A stretch of DNA of 64,000 nucleotides, from the NCBI GenBank assembly GCA_947500005.1, contig CANMQJ010000002.1, forward strand, positions 269,871 to 333,870. Reading direction: 5' to 3'. Under the pieces are notes generated by a model, which saw nothing but the letters and a program-made list of their open reading frames with translations, did no database searches and was not told the origin of the DNA. The position numbers and the translations under genes are program-made. Position 1 is the first letter of the stretch. The number at the start of each line of letters is the position of its first letter. This document shows, one piece after another, positions 52,502-61,235 of the stretch. The stretch comes from an uncultured Paracoccaceae bacterium. GTDB taxonomy: Bacteria; Pseudomonadota; Alphaproteobacteria; Rhodobacterales; Rhodobacteraceae.

Positions 52502-53316
52502 TCCCTCACCAGATTGTCGGGCAGGTTAGCCGAGGGATCCAGCCGGGTGAAGCCGCCAAGCGCGCGGGTCGAAAGTTCGACCGCGGGAATGGCGGTGTCG
52601 GGCGCTGGCCGCGCGGTCCAGGCCAGCCCGGCTGCGTCCAGCAGCGCCCCCATCTCGACCACGCCGGGCTGTGCCACGTTCAGCACCGCTGGCAGATCGG
52701 TTCGGCACACCAACTCGCCAAGAATGCGCGCCAGACTGACGGGACCGACGTAACTGCGACGCGGCGTGCGCCCGTCGGGAAACCGGTCGAGCACGAAGCC
52801 CGGCCGCCAGCCGCCCAGGATCGCGTCGCAGCCCGCGACATTTCCGATCCGCAGCGATGTCACCCGCACGCCGGTCCGCTCGGCCAGACGCAGGGCACGC
52901 TCCTCCATCCGCGCCTTGGCCCGGCCATAATCCGAAAGCGGCGCGGGCGGCGCGCTTTCATCTAGAACGCCGCCCACGGCCCCGTAGACCGCCGCCGAGG
53001 ACGCCAGAAGCACGCGGCCGCCATCATTCCCGGCGGCGTGGATCGCGGCCTCGGCCAGCCGGACGTTATCCTCGAGGTCACCGTCACCGCGGCCGGGAAC
53101 CGGCCCCGCAAGGCACAGGATCACCCGGCCCGCCGCAGCCCGCGCAAGCGCGTCGGGCTCGGCCAGAGGGTCGAGAACAGTCCAGCCCGCCCCCGCGACG
53201 CCGCGCCGCGCCTGCCACGTGACGCCCTGCGGGCCATGCCCATTTGCCCAGAATTTGCGCAAGACTCCGCCGATACGCCCCGTCGCGCCCATAACGAGCA
53301 CATGTGTTTCGTCCAT
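52480..53316 (-). CDS. NAD-dependent nucleotide-sugar epimerase/reductase-like protein
   Basis: A 278-residue SDR-fold protein. VLVMGATGRIGGVLRKFW is the NAD site; the catalytic region is LLASSAAVYGAVGG and APLSDYGRAKARMEER with Tyr and Lys. It is likely to modify a nucleotide or lipid-linked sugar; the sugar is unknown. Overlaps the phosphoglycosyl transferase by 22 bases, so the two proteins are probably made together. Divergent from the Wza-like gene by 106 bases. Confidence 0.82.
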   Translation of the reverse strand: MDETHVLVMGATGRIGGVLRKFWANGHGPQGVTWQARRGVAGAGWTVLDPLAEPDALARAAAGRVILCLAGPVPGRGDGDLEDNVRLAEAAIHAAGNDGGRVLLASSAAVYGAVGGVLDESAPPAPLSDYGRAKARMEERALRLAERTGVRVTSLRIGNVAGCDAILGGWRPGFVLDRFPDGRTPRRSYVGPVSLARILGELVCRTDLPAVLNVAQPGVVEMGALLDAAGLAWTARPAPDTAIPAVELSTRALGGFTRLDPSANLPDNLVREWRDGQR

Positions 53317-53422
53317 CTATGCGTTATCCCTTTGCGGACCTTTTGGTTGACCGTCGGTGCTGCGCCGGTATTTTGCCACCAAAACAAATGCAAAAGAAAT
53401 AACTCACGCGGGACAGTCAGAC

Positions 53423-54547
53423 ATGCGCCTTTTCCTCCAAATTCTTGCTTTGGCAAGCGCGGCGCTGTTTTTGTCCTCGTGCAGCGACGGCCTTCCGGGC
53501 GGCGCGCCTGTCAGCAACGAGATCCTCAAGGAGGCGGCCGCCGAGAACGCCGATTTCGCGTTCTACCCCGTGACCCGCGCCTTTCTGCCAATCGCGCAGC
53601 AATGGCCTCCCACCGGCAAGCAGGAGAACCTCTCCTGGATCGGCAACACCCGCGGTGCCAAGACGCAGATCATCCAGCCGGGCGACCGGCTGACACTGGC
53701 GATCTGGGACAGCAGCGAGAATTCGCTTCTGACCTCGGCGCAGCAGAAACAGGTCGCGCTGGAAAACGTCATCGTGGCCTCGAACGGTACGATCTTCATG
53801 CCCTATGTGGGCAATATCAGCGTCGTCGGCATGACGCCGGACCTTGCCCGCGAAGAGCTTCAGTCCGCGCTCGAGGCCATCGTGCCCTCTGCACAGCTTC
53901 AGTTGTCGATGTTCGAGGGGCGGAACAACTCCGTCGATCTGGTAACCGGCGTTGCAAGCCCCGGCACTTACCCGATGCCTGACCGCAACTATACCGTTCT
54001 GGGCCTGATCTCGGCCGGCGGCGGTGTCCGCACGGGCATGAACAACCCGCAGGTGCGGCTGATGCGCGACGGTCAGATCTTCGGCACCTCGGTCGACCGG
54101 CTCCTGGACAATCCCAGCTATGACACGCTTTTGCGCGGCGGCGACCGGGTCTTCGTCGAGGAGGATCGCCGCTATTTCCTGTCCTACGGCGCCGCAGGGT
54201 CCGAGGACCTTCACATCTTCACAAAGGACAACCTGTCGGCGATGGACGCGGTGGCGATCATGGGCGGCCTGAACGATTCCAAGGCCGATCCGCGCGGCCT
54301 GCTGATCCTGCGCGAATATCCCTCCTCGGCCGTGGCGGCGGGGGTGCGCGGACCGCGGATGACACGCGTCGTGTTCTCGCTCAACCTTGCGACGACGGAC
54401 GGAATCTTTTCGGCACGGCGGTTCCAGGTCAACCCCGACGACCTGCTGATCGCCACGGAATCGCCGATCAACGACGTGATCACCGTCGCGGGCATTGTCG
54501 GCAACTTCGTGGGCGTCTTCAACGCCACAGCGAGCCTCGGCAACTAG
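53423..54547 (+). CDS. Wza-like polysaccharide export lipoprotein
   Basis: A 374-residue outer-membrane polysaccharide exporter of the Wza/CtrA/BexD type. The lipobox is LFLSSCSDG (Cys at 20). The Poly_export domain follows as IQPGDRLTLAIWDSS, and its continuation is NGTIFMPYVGNISVVGMTPDLA. Two SLBB-like parts follow, including GVASPGTYPMPDRNYTVLGLI and the ITVAGIVGNF end. It lies alone on the plus strand; the partner Wzc/tyrosine kinase and Wzx/Wzy or ABC exporter are not in this window, so the exporter is completed from elsewhere or uses the YjbH-type route. Confidence 0.88.
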   Translation: MRLFLQILALASAALFLSSCSDGLPGGAPVSNEILKEAAAENADFAFYPVTRAFLPIAQQWPPTGKQENLSWIGNTRGAKTQIIQPGDRLTLAIWDSSENSLLTSAQQKQVALENVIVASNGTIFMPYVGNISVVGMTPDLAREELQSALEAIVPSAQLQLSMFEGRNNSVDLVTGVASPGTYPMPDRNYTVLGLISAGGGVRTGMNNPQVRLMRDGQIFGTSVDRLLDNPSYDTLLRGGDRVFVEEDRRYFLSYGAAGSEDLHIFTKDNLSAMDAVAIMGGLNDSKADPRGLLILREYPSSAVAAGVRGPRMTRVVFSLNLATTDGIFSARRFQVNPDDLLIATESPINDVITVAGIVGNFVGVFNATASLGN

Positions 54548-54574
54548 GGCCGCGGAGGGACGCAGCCCTTCGCC

Positions 54575-55825
54575 TCACGGCATCGGGATGCGCACCGCCT
54601 CGGGCACCAGCGCGTTCATCTGGCGGATGTGTTCCGGCAGGCAACGCGTGAGGAAATCGTAACGCTCCACCACCGATTGCCGCGCCGCCACGCCCAGATG
54701 CGCGTGGGCCTCGGGGTTGGACAGCACCTCGATCACCTGGTCGGCCAGCGCGTCGTGGTCGAAGAAATCGACCAGCAGCCCCGTCTCGCCATGCGTGATC
54801 GCCTCGCGCACCGGCGCCACATCGGACGCGACAATGGTCGCCTGCATCGACATCGCTTCGAGCAGAGACCAGCTGAGGACGAAGGGCATCGTCAGGTAGA
54901 TATGGCAGCGCGACAGCTGGACCACCTGGCAGAACTTGGAATAGGGCACCCGGCCCAGGAAATGCACGCGGTCCCAATCCAGCTGGCCGCCGACCTCCTC
55001 CTCCATCTCGGCCCGCAGCCCGCCGGGGTGCTTGCTCTTGCGGCCATAGGAAACGTCGTTGCCGCCCAGAACGATCACCCGCGCATTTGGGCGTTCGCGC
55101 AGGATCCTGGGCAGCGCCCGCATGAAGATGTGGAAGCCCCGCGCATGTTCGAGATTGCGGGCGAGATAGGTGAACACCTCATCCTCACGCGTGAGAGGAC
55201 GCTCCAGCCGCCCCAGGGCCAGGCTCACATCCGGGTCGGGCTTCAGCCGGTCGGTGCGGATGCCGTCATGGCAGGTATAGAACTTGGAATGAAACGCCTC
55301 GGGAAAACAGTTCTTCTGCCACACGGTCGGCACGTGGCCCTTGTCCACGACATGCAGGTTGGCGAAGGGCACCGCGTTACGCGCATGCAGCAGGAAGGGC
55401 GAATGTTCCGAGGGCGGATCGCTGGGGTCGAACCCCACCAGCCCGCCCTTGCTGATGTAGAAATACTCGAAAAAGCCCAGCACCGGCACATCGGGCCAGA
55501 TCTGCTTGAAGAACAGCAATTCGCCCCAGCCGGTATGCCCCATCACCAGATCGGGCTTGAACCCTTTCTCGCGCTCCAGCCGCTGCGCCGCCATCGCCGC
55601 GCCGAAACCCGCGCCGGTGGCCTCTTCCCAGACCTTGCTGAGCCCGTAGGCATCTGGAGCGGGTTTGTGATGCGGCTTGTAGACGACAGTGGCCACCCCG
55701 GGCAGTTCCGGCGGCGGAGTGCGCTGCGTCAGGAACACGATCTGATGCCCGCCCTGCGCGACGAGGAACTGGAGCAATTCCCGGTACTGACCGGGCATGT
55801 TCTGGTGAACGAACAGAATTTTCAT
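54575..55825 (-). CDS. GT4-family glycosyltransferase
   Basis: A 416-residue GT-B glycosyltransferase. It begins KILFVHQNMPGQYRELLQFL; the C-terminal nucleotide-sugar half has RVIVLGGNDVSYGR, HIYLTMPFVLSWSLLEAMSM and ATIVASDVAPVREAITHGETG with the EAM signature. It would add a sugar, likely from a nucleotide donor, to the lipid-linked repeat unit. Donor and acceptor are not deducible. It lies between the Wza-like and ParB-like genes, on the other strand from both, and is the only glycosyltransferase of this kind in the window. Confidence 0.88.
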   Translation of the reverse strand: MKILFVHQNMPGQYRELLQFLVAQGGHQIVFLTQRTPPPELPGVATVVYKPHHKPAPDAYGLSKVWEEATGAGFGAAMAAQRLEREKGFKPDLVMGHTGWGELLFFKQIWPDVPVLGFFEYFYISKGGLVGFDPSDPPSEHSPFLLHARNAVPFANLHVVDKGHVPTVWQKNCFPEAFHSKFYTCHDGIRTDRLKPDPDVSLALGRLERPLTREDEVFTYLARNLEHARGFHIFMRALPRILRERPNARVIVLGGNDVSYGRKSKHPGGLRAEMEEEVGGQLDWDRVHFLGRVPYSKFCQVVQLSRCHIYLTMPFVLSWSLLEAMSMQATIVASDVAPVREAITHGETGLLVDFFDHDALADQVIEVLSNPEAHAHLGVAARQSVVERYDFLTRCLPEHIRQMNALVPEAVRIPMP

Positions 55826-56001
55826 GAGACGCGCCCTCCGGTCATTTGAAAATTCCTTAGCAAGTTGCGGTCGCCCCTGTCACCTGCCTGACCCAGTTTG
55901 GTCACAGGTCGTAGCCCATCTGCCCTGTTCCGCTGACGCGTGGGAAAGAATGTGCTAGGGCCAGAAGCATCCCGGCCAAACAAGCAAACAGGGAATCCGA
56001 C

Positions 56002-56958
56002 ATGGTCGATCAGAGCGAAGCGGTAATCTCTGCACCCGAAATGGCTGCGATCGAGGCCGCGCGGGCCGAGGGGCGCATCATCGAACTGCTCCCGCTCGCG
56101 GCCATCGATGCCGAACACCTTGTTCGCGACAGGCTGGCCCAGGACGAGGACGAGATGGAGGCGCTGATGGCGAGCCTGCGCAAGCGCGGCCAGCAGATGC
56201 CCATCGAGGTGGTGGCCCTGCCCCGCCCCGGACCGAACGGCGAAACGCATGGCCTCGTCTCGGGCTGGCGCAGGCTGACCGCGCTGCGCCGCCTGACCGA
56301 GGAGGCGGGAGATCCCGCCTTTGCCACGGCGCGTGCGCTGGTGGTCACGCCGGACACGGCGCAGGACGCCTATCTCGCCATGGTCGAGGAAAACGAGATC
56401 CGCGTGAACCTCAGCCATTACGAGCGTGCCCGGGTCGCCCGCAAGGCGATGCAGGAAGGCGTCTTTCCCAACCAGCGCGCGGCCTTGCAGGGGTTGTTCG
56501 GCAATGCCACCCGCTCCAAACGGTCCAAGATCGGCACCTTCATCCTGCTGGTCGAGAGTTTCGACGATGTGCTGCGCTTTCCCTCGGCGATCAGCGAGAA
56601 GCTGGGCCTCGCACTGGCCCGCGAACTGGTGCGTGACCCGGGGCTGAGCACAGAGATTCGTACGGCCCTGGCCGAGCACGCGCCCGACACCGCCCTTGCC
56701 GAGATGCGCCTGCTGGCCGCCATTGTGGCCGCGCGAGCCGACCGCGCCACCCACCCCGAGGAACCAACCGAACCGCGCCCGGTGAAAGCCCCGCGCAGCG
56801 CGGCGGTGACCCGCATCAGCGACGGGCTGGAGATGCGCTTCGACGCCAGGCGCGGACGGATCGAGTTGTCCGGCGCGGAGGCGACCGAAGACCTTGTCGA
56901 GGCGTTGCGTGGCTGGCTGTCCGAAAGGACCGCCTCGGCCGAACGTCAAAGACCGTAA
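56002..56958 (+). CDS. Orphan ParB-like DNA-binding protein
   Basis: A 318-residue ParB/RepB-family protein. The N-domain has LLPLAAIDAEHLVRDRLAQD and the box GLVSGWRRLTALRRL (88-91 is GWRR, the CTP-binding arginine region), then the ParB hallmark EENEIRVNLSHYERARVARKAM and a helix-turn-helix section rich in Lys and Arg (FGNATRSKRSKIGTF). The C-terminus is short and lacks an obvious extended dimer domain. No parA, origin or parS-like repeats were found close by. It may be a plasmid-derived gene or a regulator. Its last 13 bases overlap the convergent epimerase. Confidence 0.75.
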   Translation: MVDQSEAVISAPEMAAIEAARAEGRIIELLPLAAIDAEHLVRDRLAQDEDEMEALMASLRKRGQQMPIEVVALPRPGPNGETHGLVSGWRRLTALRRLTEEAGDPAFATARALVVTPDTAQDAYLAMVEENEIRVNLSHYERARVARKAMQEGVFPNQRAALQGLFGNATRSKRSKIGTFILLVESFDDVLRFPSAISEKLGLALARELVRDPGLSTEIRTALAEHAPDTALAEMRLLAAIVAARADRATHPEEPTEPRPVKAPRSAAVTRISDGLEMRFDARRGRIELSGAEATEDLVEALRGWLSERTASAERQRP

Positions 56959-57947
56959 TATTCCCGGTACCACTCGACGAACCGCGCGACCCCATCGGCC
57001 AGCGGAGTTTCAAGATCGAGTCCGGTCAGGTCCCGCAGCAGCCGCGTCTCGGCCCAGGTCGCGGGGACGTCGCCGGGCTGCATGGGCAGCATCCGCTTCT
57101 CGGCCTTGCGCCCGCAGGCCGCCTCGATCGCCGAGATGAAATCCATCAGCGCCACCGGGCGGCTGGCACCGATATTGACCACGCGGAACGGCGCCACCGC
57201 GCTCAGGCTGTCGTGATCGCCCAATGGCGTATCACCCGGAACAGCCCCGCCCAGTGCGCAGATCGCCGAAACGAGATCATCGATATAGGTGAAGTCGCGC
57301 TGCATCCGCCCGTGGTTGTAGACGTCGATGGGGTCTCCTTCGAGTATGGCGCGGGTGAACTTGAAATAGGCCATGTCGGGCCGTCCCCACGGCCCGTAGA
57401 CCGTGAAGAAACGGAACATCGTGACCGGCAGGCGATAGAGATGGGCATAGCTGTGCGCCATCGCCTCGTTCGCCTTTTTCGTCGCCGCGTAGAACGACAT
57501 CTGCGTGTCGGCCTTGTCCGTCTCGGCATAGGGCATCGCCTCGTTCGCGCCATAGACCGAACTGGTGGAGGCCAGCAGCATGTGCTCGGGAGGGTGGGCG
57601 CGCGCGGCCTCCAGCAGCTCGAACGTGCCGATCAGGTTCGCCTCCACGTATTCGCGCGGGGCTTCGATCGAATGGCGCACCCCGGCCTGCGCCGCCAGGT
57701 GGACGACACGGGCCGGTTTGTGGCGTCCGAAGATCTCCATCAGAACGCCGGGATCCTCCAGCCGCGCGGTGACGGGCGTGAACCCCTCGTGGCGTTCCAG
57801 CTCCTCCAGCCGGCGACGCTTCAGCGCCGGGTCGTAATAGGCGTTGAGGGAGTCGAGCCCGATCACGCGCCATCCATCGGCCAGCAGGCGCAGGGACAGG
57901 TGATACCCGATGAATCCGGCCGAACCGGTGACAAGGACGCTTTTCAT
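56946..57947 (-). CDS. UDP-glucuronate 4-epimerase-like protein
   Basis: A 333-residue extended SDR. VLVTGSAGFIGYHLSLRLL is the NAD site, GLDSLNAYYDPALK and HLAAQAGVRHSIEAPREYVEAN follow, and the catalytic residues are in STSSVYGANEAMPY, with SFYAATKKANEAMAHSYAHL (Tyr and Lys). VTMFRFFTVYGPWGRPDMAYFKF is typical of UDP-glucuronate 4-epimerases (LpsL/CapI type). It would make UDP-galacturonate. No UDP-glucose dehydrogenase is present. Its end overlaps the ParB-like gene by 13 bases. Confidence 0.88.
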   Translation of the reverse strand: MKSVLVTGSAGFIGYHLSLRLLADGWRVIGLDSLNAYYDPALKRRRLEELERHEGFTPVTARLEDPGVLMEIFGRHKPARVVHLAAQAGVRHSIEAPREYVEANLIGTFELLEAARAHPPEHMLLASTSSVYGANEAMPYAETDKADTQMSFYAATKKANEAMAHSYAHLYRLPVTMFRFFTVYGPWGRPDMAYFKFTRAILEGDPIDVYNHGRMQRDFTYIDDLVSAICALGGAVPGDTPLGDHDSLSAVAPFRVVNIGASRPVALMDFISAIEAACGRKAEKRMLPMQPGDVPATWAETRLLRDLTGLDLETPLADGVARFVEWYREYYGL

Positions 57948-58260
57948 GTTTAGCGCTTAGCGAGGCGGCGGAAGAGCTGTCAAACCTTTCCGGCGATGAG
58001 CATGGTTTTGCCGCCGTCACTGTGTCCGCGAAACGCGCGCGACCTCGAACTGTGGCGGCCCCGACATCCCGGAGCGGCCGAAACTCCTGAAAACCGGGCG
58101 CTTTCAGTGCCGGAGGCCATTCCGGCCCGCCCCGGTCGTGCTGCAACCCGGGTAACAAACCGTGACTGCCCGATCCCGGTCGCAACCGGTTCACAGGCTG
58201 GTCTTGAACGCCCGGATCAGGATATGACTGCGACAGAATAAACGATCGAGGTGGCAGAGC
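57948..58260. other. Divergent intergenic region before glmS
   Basis: A 313-base gap between the epimerase (minus) and glmS (plus). It must hold promoters for both. A GAGGTGG Shine-Dalgarno lies about 10 bases before glmS. Rich in G/C, with no repeat or small gene seen, and no clear glmS ribozyme-like pattern. Confidence 0.4.
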
Positions 58261-60081
58261 ATGTGCGGAATTGTCGGCGTCCTGGGGAAGCATCAGGCGG
58301 CCCCGATCCTTGTCGAGGGCCTCAAGCGGCTGGAATATCGCGGCTACGACAGCGCGGGCATCGCCACGATCCACAACGGGCGGCTGGACCGGCGGCGCGC
58401 GCTTGGCAAACTGGTGAACCTCAGCGACCTGCTGGTGCACGAACCGCTTGCCGGAACGTCGGGCATCGGCCACACCCGCTGGGCCACGCATGGCGCGGCG
58501 ACGACCGAGAACGCCCACCCCCATGCCCGCGGCAAGGTGGCCGTCGTCCATAACGGCATCATCGAGAACTACCGCGACCTGCGTGCCTTTCTGGCCGAAA
58601 AGCAGGTCACGCCCGAAACCGACACGGATACCGAAACGGTCGCCATGCTCTGCGACTGGTATATCGGGCAGGGGCAGAAACCGGTCGAGGCCGCGCTCAA
58701 CACCATTTCCAGGCTCGAGGGCGCCTATGCGCTGGCCATCCTCTTCGATGGGGAGGAGGATCTGATCGTCGCCGCCCGCAAGGGCAGCCCGCTGGCCGTT
58801 GGCTGGGGCAATGGCGAGATGTATGTGGGCTCCGACGCGCTGGCGCTCGCGCCGATGACGGACGAGATCACCTATCTCGAGGAGGGCGACATCGCTCTGG
58901 TCACCCGCGCGGGGGCGGAATTCTTCGATGCCGATCACCAGCCCGTCGCACGGCAGCGCCGACAGGTGACCATCGACACGACCGCCGCCGACAAGGGCGG
59001 GTACCGCCATTTCATGGCCAAGGAGATCGCCGAGCAATCCTCGGTCCTGGCCGACGCGGTCGAATACTACCTCTCCAGCAGCGAAGGGCGCGCCGCACTT
59101 GAAAGCGGGCTGGATTTCAGCCGGGTCGACCGGGTGGTGATGGTGGCCTGCGGAACCGCGTCGCTGGCCTGCCACACCGCGAAATACTGGTTCGAGCAGA
59201 TCGCCGGCATCCCCGTCGAGGTCGATATCGCCTCGGAATTCCGCTACCGCGAGCCGCCGATCTCGGACCGGACGCTGTGCCTCTTCGTCAGCCAGTCGGG
59301 CGAGACCGCCGATACGCTGGCCGCGCTGCGCTATTGCGTGGGCAAGGCGGGCCGGATCGTCTCGATCGTCAACGTGGCCGAAAGCTCCATCGCGCGGGAA
59401 AGCGACGTGGCCCTGCCGATCCTCGCGGGCCCCGAGATCGGCGTCGCCTCGACCAAGGCCTTCACCTGCCAGCTGGTCGTGCTTGCGTCGATGGCGCTGC
59501 AAGCTGCCCGCCAGCGCGGCGCGCTGGATGACCAGGGCATCGCCCGGCTGGAAGGTCAGCTGCGCCAGATGCCCGGTTTCGTGGCCGACGCGATGACCTG
59601 CGAGGACCAGATCCGCGCCATCAGCAAGGAACTGGCGCAGTACGAGGATGCGATCTTCCTCGGGCGCGGCACGATGTACCCGCTGGCCCTGGAAGGCGCG
59701 CTGAAACTCAAGGAGATCAGCTATATCCATGCCGAGGGCTGCGCTAGCGGCGAGTTGAAACATGGCCCCATCGCGCTGATCGACAGCGACATGCCGGTGA
59801 TTACGCTCGCCCCGCGCGACGACCGCTTCGACAAGATCGTGTCGAACATGCAGGAGGTCATGGCCCGCGGCGGCAAGATCGTGATGATCTCGGACGCGCA
59901 GGGCATCGAGGAGGCCGGCGAAGGCACCTGGCACCGCGTCGCCCTGCCCCGCGTCGACAGCCCCTTCGCCGCCATCGCCTATGCCGTGCCGATCCAGCTT
60001 CTGGCCTATCACACGGCGGTGGCCAAGGGCACCGACGTGGACCAGCCGCGCAACCTGGCGAAATCGGTCACGGTGGAGTGA
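58261..60081 (+). CDS. glmS: Glutamine-fructose-6-phosphate aminotransferase
   Basis: A 606-residue enzyme that makes glucosamine 6-phosphate. The N-terminal glutaminase has the nucleophile Cys2 (MCGIVGVLG), then GYDSAGIA, IGHTRWATHGAATTENAHPH and EGAYALAILFDGEEDL. The two SIS domains carry MVACGTASLACHTAKYWFEQ, FVSQSGETADTLAALRY and the C-terminal AKSVTVE. Length is normal. It starts the last plus-strand group of the window, before kdsD and kdsA, and supplies hexosamine to the whole polysaccharide region. A palindromic repeat follows its stop. Confidence 0.96.
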   Translation: MCGIVGVLGKHQAAPILVEGLKRLEYRGYDSAGIATIHNGRLDRRRALGKLVNLSDLLVHEPLAGTSGIGHTRWATHGAATTENAHPHARGKVAVVHNGIIENYRDLRAFLAEKQVTPETDTDTETVAMLCDWYIGQGQKPVEAALNTISRLEGAYALAILFDGEEDLIVAARKGSPLAVGWGNGEMYVGSDALALAPMTDEITYLEEGDIALVTRAGAEFFDADHQPVARQRRQVTIDTTAADKGGYRHFMAKEIAEQSSVLADAVEYYLSSSEGRAALESGLDFSRVDRVVMVACGTASLACHTAKYWFEQIAGIPVEVDIASEFRYREPPISDRTLCLFVSQSGETADTLAALRYCVGKAGRIVSIVNVAESSIARESDVALPILAGPEIGVASTKAFTCQLVVLASMALQAARQRGALDDQGIARLEGQLRQMPGFVADAMTCEDQIRAISKELAQYEDAIFLGRGTMYPLALEGALKLKEISYIHAEGCASGELKHGPIALIDSDMPVITLAPRDDRFDKIVSNMQEVMARGGKIVMISDAQGIEEAGEGTWHRVALPRVDSPFAAIAYAVPIQLLAYHTAVAKGTDVDQPRNLAKSVTVE

Positions 60082-60090
60082 CGCCCGCAA

Positions 60091-60160
60091 GCGCGCCGAA
60101 GGCGCGCCCGGCCCAACCGGCCAAGCGCATCTGCGATGCGCGCAGGACGGGCGGGAGCGC
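60091..60160 (+). repeat. Dispersed palindromic repeat, copy 2
   Basis: Lies 10 bases after glmS. Blocks CCCGGCCCAACCG (60107), GCGCATCTGCGATGCG (60125, a stem of 7 with a TGC loop when extended by C) and CGGGCGGGAGCGC (60148) match copy 1 at 36314-36385. Confidence 0.6.
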
Positions 60161-60231
60161 ACCCCCTGCCCTTGACGGAAGGCCGGGTTCAAGAAACAAG
60201 GGGCCGATCCGCAAACAACAGGGAACGGTGC

Positions 60232-61185
60232 ATGACCGGAATTCTGGCAGAGGCCGAACGGGTGATCGGGATCGAGGCGCGCGCGCTCGACGCGCTCGCC
60301 CGAAACATCCCCGCCGATTTCGAACCGGCGGTGCAGGCGATCCTTGCCTCGCCGGGCCGGGTGATCGTCTCGGGTATCGGCAAGTCGGGCCATATCGGTG
60401 CCAAGATCTCGGCCACGCTGGCCTCCACCGGCACGCCCGCGCATTTCGTGCACGCGGCCGAGGCCAGCCATGGCGACCTGGGCATGATCACGCGCAACGA
60501 TGTCGTCCTGCTGATCTCCAATTCGGGAGAGACGGCGGAACTGGGCGACATCACCGCCTATACGCAGCGCTTCTCGATCCCCATGATCGCCATTTCCTCG
60601 CGCCCCGACAGCACGCTGATGCGCGCCGCCACCTTCCGCCTGCCCCTGCCACCCGAGCCCGAGGCCTGCGCCATCGGCATGGCACCCACCACCTCCACCA
60701 CGCTGACATTGGCGCTGGGCGACGCGCTGGCGGTCAGCCTGATGGCGCAGCGCGGCTTCGTCGCGGCCGATTTCCAGGTGTTCCACCCCGGCGGCAAGCT
60801 GGGGGCACAGATGGCCCGGGTTTCCGCCTTCATGCATACGGGCGAGGCCATCCCGCTTGTCCCGGCAGCGGCGCGGATGGACGAGGTCTTGCTGACCATG
60901 ACTTCCAAGGGCTTTGGCACCACCGGCGTTCTGGACGACGAGGGCCGACTGGCCGGCATCATCTCGGACGGCGATCTGCGCCGCAACATGACCAGGCTGA
61001 TGGACCGCAGAGCGCTCGAGATCGCCACGCGCAATCCGGTCACGATGGCCCCGGACAGTTTCGCCGCGCAGGCGCTGGCCGTGATGAACGAGAAGAAGAT
61101 CACCGCCATCTTCGTGCTCGACGGCGACCGCCGCCCGCTGGGCATCCTGCACCTGCATGACTGCCTGCGCGCCGGGGTGGCCTGA
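60232..61185 (+). CDS. kdsD: Arabinose-5-phosphate isomerase (KpsF/GutQ type)
   Basis: A 317-residue isomerase that turns ribulose 5-phosphate into arabinose 5-phosphate, the first step to Kdo. The SIS domain has [20 protein letters not shown] and [13 protein letters not shown], with [14 protein letters not shown]. Two CBS domains follow, including [14 protein letters not shown] and the end [18 protein letters not shown]. Preferred start at 60232 has GGGA upstream; an upstream in-frame extension is not conserved. It precedes kdsA by 50 bases. Confidence 0.93.
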   Translation: MTGILAEAERVIGIEARALDALARNIPADFEPAVQAILASPGRVIVSGIGKSGHIGAKISATLASTGTPAHFVHAAEASHGDLGMITRNDVVLLISNSGETAELGDITAYTQRFSIPMIAISSRPDSTLMRAATFRLPLPPEPEACAIGMAPTTSTTLTLALGDALAVSLMAQRGFVAADFQVFHPGGKLGAQMARVSAFMHTGEAIPLVPAAARMDEVLLTMTSKGFGTTGVLDDEGRLAGIISDGDLRRNMTRLMDRRALEIATRNPVTMAPDSFAAQALAVMNEKKITAIFVLDGDRRPLGILHLHDCLRAGVA

Positions 61186-61235
61186 CCCCGCGCGACCGTG
61201 CTAGAGCGCAGACACCAGTTTCGCGGAGACACGCC

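Noticed and set aside
57277..61158. A 1293-codon open frame on the minus strand
   Set aside because: It runs antisense through glmS and kdsD. The translation is rich in His, Arg, Gly and Asp with no domain, as is typical of antisense frames in G/C-rich genes.
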